A stretch of 64,000 nt of DNA from Gnetum montanum. Its lineage: Eukaryota; Streptophyta; Gnetopsida; Gnetales; Gnetaceae. Position numbers and translations under genes: made by a program. Each line of letters starts with the position of its first letter. Within the stretch, counting starts at the first letter, position 1. Under the pieces are notes generated by a model that saw only the letters and a program-made list of their open reading frames with translations, had not been told where the DNA came from and did not search any database. This document shows, in pieces, positions 44,085 to 54,150 of the stretch. The stretch lies in the NCBI GenBank assembly GCA_015680685.1, contig MNCI01036747.1:405306-469305 (forward strand), written 5' to 3'.

Positions 44085-44860
44085 ACCAAATGCAGAATGG
44101 GAATGGGAATGAGGCCATAGCTTTGATGACGTCAGCTTTGGAGCTCCGTTGGAGCACTGGAAAGGCACCTACGATGGTGGCCTATGCTTCAATTGCAATA
44201 GCAAGCTCATCAGCATGTGCTTCTTCAATCAAGGCAGCAACAAGGTAGTAGGCTAGTCGGCCCTTGCTGCATCCTTGCTCAACATCGAGCACCACGACAT
44301 GCACATGTCATCAACAATTGTCAGCAACACCGTGGTCGGCTACGCCAACGACACTACCTGCGGCATGGCCTGACTTGCACAGATCCCCATCTACAAGGTC
44401 TGGTGGAACTGTGGCTGCTTTAGCTTTGACATCCTTGTAGCCATGGATGCCACTCTGTCTGACAGCATTGACATGCTTTCGCTCTCACTTGGTGACAACC
44501 CGTAGCAGTACTACACCAACAACATCGCCATCGGTGCCTTCACCGCTGCAATCCACTGCCACGTCTTTGTCGCTTGCTCGACCGGAAACTCTAGACATAG
44601 TGCTAACATTGCCTCAAATCTTGTACCCTAGATCATGACCATTATTGCTAGCACCCTTGACTGTGACTTCCTAGCCATCATGGTGCTAGTCGATAGCAGC
44701 GAGTATGCTGGAACCTCACTTTACTTTGGAGAACTGCTACTGGAAGATCCAAATCTCACATTCATCTATGCTGGAAACAGTAGCCTCGATGGCGATAGAA
44801 ATGTGAACTTCTACACCTGTGGTAGCTTGGACCTCGGAGGTAGAGGAGGTGTGAATCATA
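44085..44860 (+). pseudogene. Subtilisin-like serine protease (subtilase) pseudogene, first fragment
   Basis: The plus strand, read through stops and a few frame changes, follows plant subtilases from just after the catalytic Asp region. Blocks seen: DDVSFGAPLEHWKGTYDGG; KLISMCFFNQGSN; HHDMHMSSTIVSNTVVGYA, the catalytic His block, normally DGHGTHTSSTIAG; IPIYKVWWNCGCFSFDILVA; SIDMLSLSLGDNP; NIAIGAFTA; VFVACSTGNS; and SEYAGTSLYFGE. The Ser catalytic block is absent. In-frame stops near 44250, 44368, 44502 and 44626 rule out function. It is GC-rich relative to its surroundings, consistent with an old host-gene copy. Confidence 0.85.
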
Positions 44861-45845
44861 ATACAATTTTTGTTATAATAGCTAAAAGATCCCTTCATTT
44901 AGGTTTCTTTTTTTTTGATAAAATTTATATATGAATTAGGCCAATATGTTTCTTGAGTAGCTTTTTTTGAATGTATGTTTTAAGTATAAAATTTTGCAGG
45001 TAGGGGCAGATTGAGGAGTAGAGCCAGAGACATTTGAGGAAGGACAGTAATGGCTACAGTTGAAGCTGCTTCCTAAAGGGAAGGGTCTTCTAAAGTTTCT
45101 ATGTCAACAATAGCCTTTGGTTATTGGAATCTTTTTCTAGAAACAAACTTTTTGCCAGTATTTTTATGTGTGTTTTTGTTAATTTTTTATAGTGAATTCT
45201 AACATGTTGAACATTACATTTTGATGATTTTGTGCAATTTTCATAGTTTTACTTCAAGCTGAGCTCTTCTATCATCAGTACTTAGCATGCTTTCTTATAC
45301 ATTTGCATTCCCAATGCAAAAACATTCCAAAGTTTGGTTTTGTTTTTTTTTTCAATGCTTTTTGGAGTGGCAGGGAATTTTGAAATTGTAATTTTTTGCT
45401 ACTATCTTGAGTAATTTTCTTTTGCTATATCTTTTTTTAATGTAAAGGAACATTTGTAAGTTCATGTTCTCTTTATCTCTTTGTATATTTTGTGCAGGTT
45501 TTATCATTTCTATGGTTGTGCTTTCAAATTCAGCAGTTACCATGGAGTAGATGCGTTTAGCTGTTATGATTGTGATTGCTTTTTCTTTTGCAATATGCAT
45601 TTTAATAAAATGGAAAAGTGTTAGCATTTTTGTTAGCACATGAAAATTATTAGCCAATTTGAGATGTCGGTCTGACTTTGGTCATAACTTTAACAATTTT
45701 TCCTACTTATTGGGAGGACTTAAAGGGTTCAAATTTGATAATTTCTTTTTACCTTCTCACATGCAATGAGGGCTTTTCTTTATGTACATATTCTTTGATT
45801 GATGGAATCTAATGGATGATATGATTGTTAACTTGGTAAATTTTA
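44861..45845. other. AT-rich segment between the two subtilase fragments
   Basis: About 1 kb of AT-rich DNA of unknown origin. No TSD or terminal repeat could be defined at its edges. Confidence 0.4.
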
Positions 45846-45976
45846 AAAACGAGAACTACTGCACCTCTATCAACCTAGACCTCGGGAAGGTCTCCGGTAA
45901 GATCATGCTGTGATGATCCTAGCCAATGTTGAGGAAAACAATGACGAGCTCTCCACCGATGCACATGTCTTGCCAT
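45846..45976 (+). pseudogene. Subtilase pseudogene, second fragment
   Basis: Encodes YCTSINLDLGKVSGKI, then, after a short out-of-frame stretch, ILANVEENNDELSTDAHVLP, the protease-associated (PA) domain region of plant subtilases (C..GSLDP.KV.GKIVVC; GMILAN...G.EL..DAHLLPA). The first 14 codons overlap in homology with the end of the first fragment (NFYTCGSLDLGG). Confidence 0.8.
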
Positions 45977-46690
45977 AATCATAAATAACCTATTATTTAT
46001 AAATCTCCTCTAGCCAAAGAGTCACTGCAAGGGAGCCAATAATTATATTTATCTCGATTATTTATAATCTCAGGCTAATCGAGATATAATCATTATGGTT
46101 TAGCATTATGAATGAATAAATTATATCTCTAACATTATGGATTATGAGTAATATTTCATCATATCTTGGCTTTATTTATTATGAAATGTTTACCATTCAA
46201 ATGAATCTTATAATCCATAATATCTCAAATTATAATTATGGATTATTTCTCTAATTATAATAATCTCATAANGTTTACTCGATTAATGTCCCCTAACCCC
46301 TGAGCTTCCCATTTTTCTCTTTGTATTCCTTCACATGCACACACCACATGTAAGGGAGCCAAAGGGTCATTGCAGGGGAGCTAAATCTCTATTCAATTGA
46401 CGCCCCCTGACCCTTGGGCTCTCCATTTATCTCTTCGTATTCTCTCACGTGTAGGGCCTAACATGGGTAATAATGAATATTTATTATTATAAATGGTGGG
46501 TAATATTGAATATTTATTATTATTATAAATGGTGATGGTTATGATTACAATAATAATGAATATTTATTATTATTATAAATGGTGACGATTATGGTTATAG
46601 TGACGGTTACAATCATGGCAACGATTAAGGTGATGACGGTTACGGTGTGATGCAGTATTTAAAAATATTGAACTTAGGCATCATGTTACA
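45977..46690. other. AT-rich DNA with local inverted and direct repeats
   Basis: Between 46020 and 46270 the TAATC/GATTA-rich sequence can pair in several ways. A GC-richer block (46280-46330, CCCCTAACCCCTGAGCTTCC) recurs imperfectly at 46405-46455 (CCCCCTGACCCTTGGGCTCT). Three AATATTTATTATTATAAATGGTG-like units lie at 46470-46590. A single N is at 46272. Confidence 0.55.
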
Positions 46691-46729
46691 AGATTAAGAG
46701 GTGCAATATTGGAATTCATGCATTTTTAG

Positions 46730-47340
46730 AAACATGGATGCTGCTGCTATTAGTCCTAATAGAGAAGGTGATGAACACTCTCTTCAAGATCAGCAACAAC
46801 AACCATCTACTGCAACAAGTAGTGCAACAACCATCTACTGCAAGAAGTAGTGCAACAACTATCTACTGCAACAAGTAATGCAATCTCTGCTTATATGTGA
46901 AGATGTAAGGGTAATGCTTATAGTTAACCTTTGGCCTGAAGCAGGATTGGTGAATGGTGCACTTGGCATGATTCACAATATTATGTATCCTTAAGGTAAA
47001 TAGCCACCAACATGACCATTATATGTTATTATTGATTTTGACTCCTACATTGGATGTGCCTTTGATAATGGTAATCCCCATCATGTGCCAATTATACCTG
47101 TGGTCCGAGGAGCATTTCGTTAGTCACCATTACGGTTGGCATGGGCTATGACTATTCATAAATCTCAAGGAATGACACTAAATAAGGCTACTATTAATGT
47201 TTGTTGCATTATCTGGAGTCAAGACCATTGATTCTTTAAAGATTCATCCTCCTTTTCATGTGCAAAGATATAGAAATATTTCAGATGATAAACATCTTCA
47301 AAGTAGAATTGCACAAAAAGTTCATTTTGCTTAGTTGGAG
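46730..47340 (+). pseudogene. PIF1-like helicase C-terminal remnant (possible Helitron origin)
   Basis: Reads VRVMLIVNLWPEAGLVNGAL (the MLLRNL...GLVNGT block of PIF1 helicases), PLYVIIDFDSYIGCAF, PIIPVVRGAF, LRLAWAMTIHKSQGMTLNKA (the QxxA..TIHKSQG motif) and FVALSGVKTIDSLKIHPPF (VALSRV block). Stops and one or two shifts break it. Plant genomes carry this domain both in host PIF1 genes and in Helitrons; no rolling-circle Rep domain is visible here. The upstream GDEHSLQDQQQQPSTATSS is low-complexity. Confidence 0.75.
46794..46881 (+). repeat. 28-bp tandem repeat, three units
   Basis: CAACAACCATCTACTGCAAC followed by AAGTAGTG occurs three times with a few substitutions, within the low-complexity part of the helicase remnant. 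Confidence 0.85.
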
Positions 47341-47779
47341 AATTAGGCATATTGAGTTCACACTTATTATTGTATTTTGCCTTTTACTCAATCCTAGTAT
47401 ACAACTCTGTAATGTTTGTTGCAATAATTGTGCAATGTATTCCTTCATCAACATATACAAAATATATAAACTTTTATTTTAACCAATTTATGTTTTCAAA
47501 TATATATTATTTGGAATGCAAATAGTGATGATAACTTAAAAAATAAAATAATAATTAAATTCTACTCATAGCCTGCAAAACTGCTACACAACAGAACTTA
47601 TGGATCTAATGTTTGTTGCATTATCTAGAGTTAAGACCATTGATTCTTTAAAGATTCATTGTCCTTTTTATGTGCAAAGATACAAAAAGATTTTAGATGC
47701 TAAACATTTCCAAAGTAGAATTGCACAAGAAGTTCATTTTGCTTAGTTGGAGAATTAGGCATATTGAGTTCACACTTAT
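47197..47779 (+). repeat. Direct duplication of the helicase C-terminal segment next to a gap
   Basis: 47199-47370 and 47609-47779 align almost base for base (AATGTTTGTTGCATTATCT to CATATTGAGTTCACACTTAT). Both encode the VALSxVKTIDSLKIH end of the helicase. The second copy is cut off by the N gap, so its true extent is unknown. Confidence 0.85.
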
Positions 47780-48287
47780 NNNNNNNNNNNNNNNNNNNNN
47801 NNNNNNNNNNNNNNNNNNNNNNNNNNNNNNNNNNNNNNNNNNNNNNNNNNNNNNNNNNNNNNNNNNNNNNNNNNNNNNNNNNNNNNNNNNNNNNNNNNNN
47901 NNNNNNNNNNNNNNNNNNNNNNNNNNNNNNNNNNNNNNNNNNNNNNNNNNNNNNNNNNNNNNNNNNNNNNNNNNNNNNNNNNNNNNNNNNNNNNNNNNNN
48001 NNNNNNNNNNNNNNNNNNNNNNNNNNNNNNNNNNNNNNNNNNNNNNNNNNNNNNNNNNNNNNNNNNNNNNNNNNNNNNNNNNNNNNNNNNNNNNNNNNNN
48101 NNNNNNNNNNNNNNNNNNNNNNNNNNNNNNNNNNNNNNNNNNNNNNNNNNNNNNNNNNNNNNNNNNNNNNNNNNNNNNNNNNNNNNNNNNNNNNNNNNNN
48201 NNNNNNNNNNNNNNNNNNNNNNNNNNNNNNNNNNNNNNNNNNNNNNNNNNNNNNNNNNNNNNNNNNNNNNNNNNNNNNNNNNNNNNN
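47780..48287. other. Assembly gap (508 N)
   Basis: Undetermined bases. Open frames spanning the gap are artefacts. Confidence 0.99.
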
Positions 48288-48411
48288 TTCCTTTTACTAT
48301 AGTCTCCATCTTACATGGAAGAGTGATCCTAGACTCACTGGTCTTATTTTTTATCTCCAAATATTAGAGATGAGTCCTTAGTAGCATCTCTAATACTAGA
48401 CATTTGGTTTA

Positions 48412-48862
48412 AGACTAATAAAGTAGATTTTATATATATATATCAATTGGCCAAGATTATTTTAAAGAAGATGATGTTAACCAAGCCCAACCACTAGACA
48501 AAGTAATAAGATAACTAAAAACAGAATCACTCATTCCTCCTCTATTTCTTTCCCACTTACCTAATTTAGTTTTACCCTCTTGATCAAGTTTGCTCTTTCT
48601 TTGTTTGTTCATGGTGTTTTTAAGCAATATTTATGCAAGAGATTTATTTCTTAAAAACGCCATGAATAAATAAAGAAAGAGCAAACTTGATCAAGAGGGT
48701 AAAACTAAATTGGATAAGTGGTAGAGAAACAGAGGAGGGATGAGTGATTCTATTTTTAGTTATCTTGTTACCTCGTCCAGTCTAGCTTGGTTAACATCAT
48801 TTTTTTAAAAATCATCTTGGCCAATTTATAGATAGATATATATATATCTAAGCTAGTCTACA
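48412..48862. repeat. Long foldback palindrome, arms of about 213 bp
   Basis: 48412-48624 is largely the reverse complement of 48650-48862, with a 25-bp loop. Inner arms are nearly perfect (for example TTTACCCTCTTGATCAAGTT versus AACTTGATCAAGAGGGTAAA); outer parts carry TATATA-rich indels. No open frame. It may be a foldback or MITE-type element, or a locus that makes a long hairpin RNA. Confidence 0.85.
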
Positions 48863-49570
48863 TCGTTACATAAAATTAAATTGATATCAAAAAATAAAAA
48901 TAAAAAATATTTAAAAGGAATTGTATCATGAAACAAAAAATGAAATTGAAATTTTATTATACCAACAAACCTCATAATATTATAAGAGTATACTTACTTT
49001 TAATTGCTATTGTAGTTTATAGTTTGCAAGCTACTATACAATTTTAAGTAGTAAAATAATGTAACGTTACGTTATGTTTTACTTAAGTTATAATGTGTTC
49101 CTTGTATGTTCCTATGTTCTTGGTATACAGTCAAATAATTTCAATTCTTGACATTTCATATTTACTTTCAACTAGTAATTTCTTGTCTATATAATATTTA
49201 CCAATTGAGCTACCGTTCATTGTCAACTTTCTTATTAACTTTAATGAACAAAAATTATCAGAATTTGTAATTTTATCCCTTTCTTAGAGCATATGATGTG
49301 TAGTTGTGCAAGTTAAAAGTTCAATATCAAGGGGTATCTTGAAATACCATTATATTTTGTTTAAGTTCTATTAAAGTATAGTAGTGTAGGTAAGATATAA
49401 GAGTATATATAATCATAGTCTTTGTTATGGATTTATTAATATAGATGATGGAATTATAAATACAGTTATTTCAACTGAAATATTTTTGATTTTATTGAAA
49501 GTTAGTAAAATGTTGGTTCTATAGATTTTGTGGTTCCTAAATTCCTTACTTTTGTTACAAGAAATATAAT
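48863..49570. other. AT-rich intergenic DNA
   Basis: Nothing recognised; borders the LTR element that starts at 49571. Confidence 0.5.
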
Positions 49571-50285
49571 TGATGAGAGGTGAGGTACCCCTATGCCCAA
49601 CCATATGAATCACAAGCGTTCATGCACGATCTGGTCAAATTTTGCGGACTTTGTCATTTCTAGTGCACTAGTCCTTTAGGAAGTAAATCTAGCCTTAAGG
49701 TTAATCATTGTCTTCCCAATTACACTTGTGACGTTCACTGATATGGTTAAGTGTAACTTAGGCATTTAATTTTTATCATTTTTATGTTTTATGGTTGGGT
49801 GCTTGAAATGTAGATAAAAAGGAATTTGATTAACTAATCTAAATTAACTAGTTAACTAATCATTTAACTAATCTTAACATAAGTATTCGTTCCCACTTTC
49901 CATACACGTCATAAACCCATGTATCTGCTGTTGGGCAACCAAGTGCTACGCTACCAGGTGAATCAAGTAATAATGCTGCTGGGATTACCAAGTAGATATG
50001 TGTTACGCTTGAAGCGATCGTACTTATGTGCATAATCTATTTGGCTTCATTGCTTCATTAATTTAATAACTGGAAAATAATTAATAACTAATTGAAAACA
50101 TTTAATAAATAACTGAAAACATTAACTGCATAAATGAAATAGCCAATCTATCCAAAGTGCTGCAAGGTCTATCATGAAGCTTATCTTTATTGTTGCTCAC
50201 ACTATTGTGCTTAGGTACAACAATGCTCAAATAAAGATCCATACACTCAATGACTCCTGCTGTGGGCACTTGGAGGAAAAATTCT
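49571..50285 (-). repeat. 3' LTR, truncated in U3
   Basis: Matches 51954-52670 until ATTCTA, where the two diverge abruptly. Begins TGATGAGAGGTGAGGTACCC on the plus strand. Confidence 0.8.
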
Positions 50286-50645
50286 ATTCACCACTTCATC
50301 AAGTGGTGATTCATCCTCATCACAAAATTAGACCTCTCGTATTCTGATGGAAGGATCCCTATTATACTCTTCAACACTTTCCCTTTTTCATAGCTCACCT
50401 TCTTTTTTTGCTACTTGATTGATTAGCCTTTGGATTTGATGAGCTCTCATTTCAAACAACCTTCCTTGGGCATACACCCCAAGGGTTTTTCTTGTTTCTT
50501 CTCTGAGCCCATATATGATGTGGTGAAGCTATTCCCTATAAGAGTAACCATGGCTAAGGCATCAGTGTAGGAGTGAATAGTATTGGCCCATGACGACATC
50601 TAAGGGTTCATGTGCTTCTTATTTCTAGCCTTGGATTTTCCTTAT

Positions 50646-51786
50646 TTAATTAGACACTTTGAAGTATGACTGGTATTTGTCATTGAATAGTTCTAACATA
50701 GTACTCCATCTGTAGATAGATTTTAGCTCTAAGGACTGGTACCAACTTTCAGCTTCCTTGATAAGTGTCTTTGGAAAAAGCTTGAGTTTTTGCCACTTGT
50801 TTTCTATGTTTTGTAAGGCACAGGCATCTTGAAAATCTTGTATATGTGTTTGTGGATCAGAGTTATATCCCTCTTCAAATCTTGGAATATTATTCATGTC
50901 TAGGCACTTGATCCAACTATCCTTCATATGCCTAGTTGGGATTTTCACTACCTCCACAATGTTGAGCATACTTCAAGTTGCCAATAACGGTTCATCATCA
51001 TCATTACATTGATGACATCAATGATGGTTTTAGCCACCCTTTTTGTTTTGGTGGCTTTCATGGTCATTGTTATATCACTGATCACCTTCATCATGTTTTT
51101 TTTTGACAACGGCTTTCATGAGAACCGTCAGATGAAGAGGAATGTTTAGAATCAGATGAAGAGGATGAAGAGGAAGGTGAACTACCACCACCATTGTGGT
51201 ATCCGCCACCACTCCTATACTTGTTATGATCACCATCCTTAGATCTCTTATTGTTGTAATGTTTACCTGAGTTCCTACCTTGGCTATCACTTTTTCTTGA
51301 ATCCAATTTATAAATAGTGGATCATAGGGTTAGGTTCACACCCTCGTCATTAGTAGCAAGGGGTGGAGAATCTTCATGTTGATAACCTTTAGTAGGAGGA
51401 TCCTTAATGTCATTTTGATTTAGTAGGAACAAGGGATTGGTATAATGTTTTCCCTTTGTAGCTTCATGGAGTTTTTCCTGATGTTGATCTCATTTGCGTT
51501 GTGTTTCATTGGGACAGTAGTTTTGAGTGTCATAACCATCCATAACATATTCTTTGTGAAGATATACTATGCCCAACTTCCTAAGGGTTTTAAAAAACAT
51601 TCCAGGTATAGATCTATCAAGGGGCAAGACAACGTTGCCCTCCATATCACGTCATTGCAACTGCTCATCCTAATGAAGGATGAAGGTGAAGTTTGACACA
51701 AACTCATCTAGATGAGTGTATATCACCTTGCATTCTTGTGGGACCAGTGGTTTGGTGTCCTTGTGCTTGCAAGAAGAAGAAGTCAT
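50646..51786 (-). pseudogene. gag: Gag of the deleted LTR element, decayed
   Basis: From ATG at 51786 the minus strand reads MTSSSCKHKDTKPLVPQEC, then, through several stops, a Ser-rich stretch (GGSSPSSSSSSSDSKHSSSS, about 51187-51125). After a frame shift comes a Gag core (50969-50646) with the retrotransposon-gag signature DPQTHIQDFQDACALQNIEN, then WYQSL and FNDKY. Gag forms the particle that packages element RNA. Confidence 0.75.
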
Positions 51787-51953
51787 TTTCCAAAACAAAA
51801 AAAAACAAAATTATCAGTGTGCTTTTATAATTTTATGTATAGTGAGAATGATATTGACCTTGAGGTTCGTACAATGATATTAATGATATTCACTTAGATC
51901 TAAATAGTGCATGTTCCATAAACAAAGTCCTCAACAACAATGCTAATTATGAG

Positions 51954-52852
51954 TGATGAGGTACCCCTACACCCAACCATATGAATCGTAAGTGTTCATG
52001 CATGATCTAGTTGAATTCTCTCAACTATGTCGTTTCTAGTGCACTAGCCCTTTAGGAAGTGAATTTAGCCTTAAGGTCAATCGTTGTCTTCCCAATTACA
52101 CTTGTGATGTTCATTGGTATGGTTAAGTGTAACTGAGGCATTTGATTTTTATCATTTTTATGTTCTATAGTTGGGTGCTTGAAATGTAGATAAAATGGAA
52201 TTTGATTAACTAATCTAAATTTATTAATTAACTAATCATTTAACTAATCCTAACATAAGTATCCATTCCCACTTTCCCTACAGGTCTTGAACCCACATAT
52301 TTGCTACTGGGTGATTAAGCGCTATGCTATTGGGAAAACCAAGTAATAATGCTACTGGGATTACCAAGTGGAAATGTGTTATGCTCAAAGTAGTCATACT
52401 TATGTGCATAATCTATTTGGCTTAATTGCTTCATTAATGTAATAATTGAAAAATAATTAATAACTAATTGAAAAAATTTAATAAATAACTAAAAACATTA
52501 AGTGCATAAATGAAATAGCTAATCTATCCAAAGTACTGCAAGGTTTATCAGAAAGCTCATCTTTATTGCCACCCACACTATCATGCTCAGGTACAACAAT
52601 GCTTGAATAAAGATCTGTACACTCAATGACTCCTGTTGTAGGCACTCAGAGAAAAAATTCTAACTGTAACTACAATTGCAACTACAATCTCTTATGCCAT
52701 AAATGCAATTGCAAGTGCATATTTATAGCTGACACATGACAATCAACGCATGACACTACGTCAATAGGGCCTTGTTGATGCATGGTAAGATGCGTCGACT
52801 AGGCTGTGTCGATGAGGCATCATTGATGCAGCCAACTTAATGCAACTCATCA
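51954..52852 (-). repeat. 5' LTR, 899 bp, with TATA box
   Basis: Plus-strand ends TGATGAGGTACC and AACTCATCA. On the minus strand GCTATAAATATGC near 52720-52708 is a TATA box. Upstream U3 contains several TTGATGCA-like repeats, also seen in the copy ending at 57195. Confidence 0.85.
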
Positions 52853-53578
52853 ATAAGAGTAGGATGAAAAGGTTGACCTTTTAGTGGTGTTGCAGTGTTA
52901 GTGAGGAAACCTCTTGAACATTATGTACTTTTTGAATAGATTGATAATATTATACAATACATTTGGCTAAAAATCTTGTGCTAGCATGGTTGTACTTTCC
53001 TTAACCTACGCTATTTTTTCCTAGAGATGCTACATATTATAATACTATAGAGTTGTCTTGTGATCATCCTTTTTAGTTCTTAGGAAAAGATATTGTAGAA
53101 TTTTCAACAAACATCTCATTATTTATTTGTGGAGATTTTAATGCAAAGATAGGTTCACAATAAACAAAAATCATTTAGTAGGAACATTATGTCAACAATT
53201 TAGACATTATTGAAGATCAAATTTAAATATGACATTTTGCAAATGGCATTATTAATAAGATGGATCAACAACTATTAGAATGAATAAAAATTTTGATCTT
53301 CTCATCTACAATGACCTTGCTAGATTTCCTTAATCTTTATCATTTATGTTCATAAGACTTCAACATAACTCTTAGATTGATTTATTTTTATGCTATTTTG
53401 AAGACATTGAATTTATTAAGGAGTTGAAAGTTGGAAAGGATTTGGTGAAGTCTTACCTTCATTATTTAGAACTTTTGTAAAAAATTGAATTTCTTCCTAG
53501 ATAAAAAAAACACGAATAATTTTTTTTAGTATAGAGTCATCCAAAAGTCAAGAAAAAAAACATGGATGCCACATATAA

Positions 53579-53583
53579 TAAAT
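53579..53583. repeat. TSD TAAAT, left copy
   Basis: Identical to 57196-57200; brackets the solo LTR. Confidence 0.85.
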
Positions 53584-54150
53584 TGATGAGGAACAAGTAG
53601 TTCCTCCACCTAGCCATACAAATCACAACTGTTCACTAGCGATCTGGTCAAATTTCAGACTTAGTGCCTAAGTTTGCCTATAGACAATGATAGTGACATA
53701 GGAAAATATGATTATTGTCTTCTTGGCTCTCACTTGTGTAATCTCATTTGTATGGTTAAGTGTAAACTAAGGCAAATGATATTTATTTATTTATATTTTA
53801 AATTTTTATTTATCTAATCTAAGTGTCAAAGTAAAGTTAATTAATTTGGAATTAACTACTTTAACTATTTAATGATCCTTTAAGATAACTAGCTTAACAC
53901 AAGCATCCAGACCCACTTTCTATGCACATCTTAAACTTGTCTAACACTACTGGGTCACCATGTGTCTATTGCTAGGCGTACCAAATAGCCATTGTTGGGA
54001 TTACCAAATGTTAAATGGTATATTTGAAGTCGTCGTACTTATGTGTTGGTTATTAAATGCATTAATTAACTAAGGACAAGAATGTAAATTGCATGAATAA
54101 TAAAGTGCATAAAATAAACATTAATATATTCTAAGTGCTTCAAGGAGTTT

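Larger units (their letters stand above)
49571..52852 (-). mobile_element. Internally deleted LTR retrotransposon (TGATGAG/CTCATCA family)
   Basis: On the minus strand: a 5' LTR (52852-51954), primer region, decayed gag (51786-50646) and a 3' LTR (about 50285-49571) that has lost its first ~180 bp. One deletion therefore removed everything from gag through pol and the polypurine tract into U3. The flanks read ATAAT (49566-49570) and ATAAG (52853-52857), a possible TSD with one difference. Confidence 0.8.

Noticed and set aside
47697-48381. Long open frames spanning the N block
   Set aside because: They exist only because undetermined bases contain no stop codons.
48412-48862. A confirmed microRNA gene
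   Set aside because: Arms of over 200 bp are much longer than normal MIRNA precursors and no target is apparent; only a possible siRNA-producing hairpin can be suggested.
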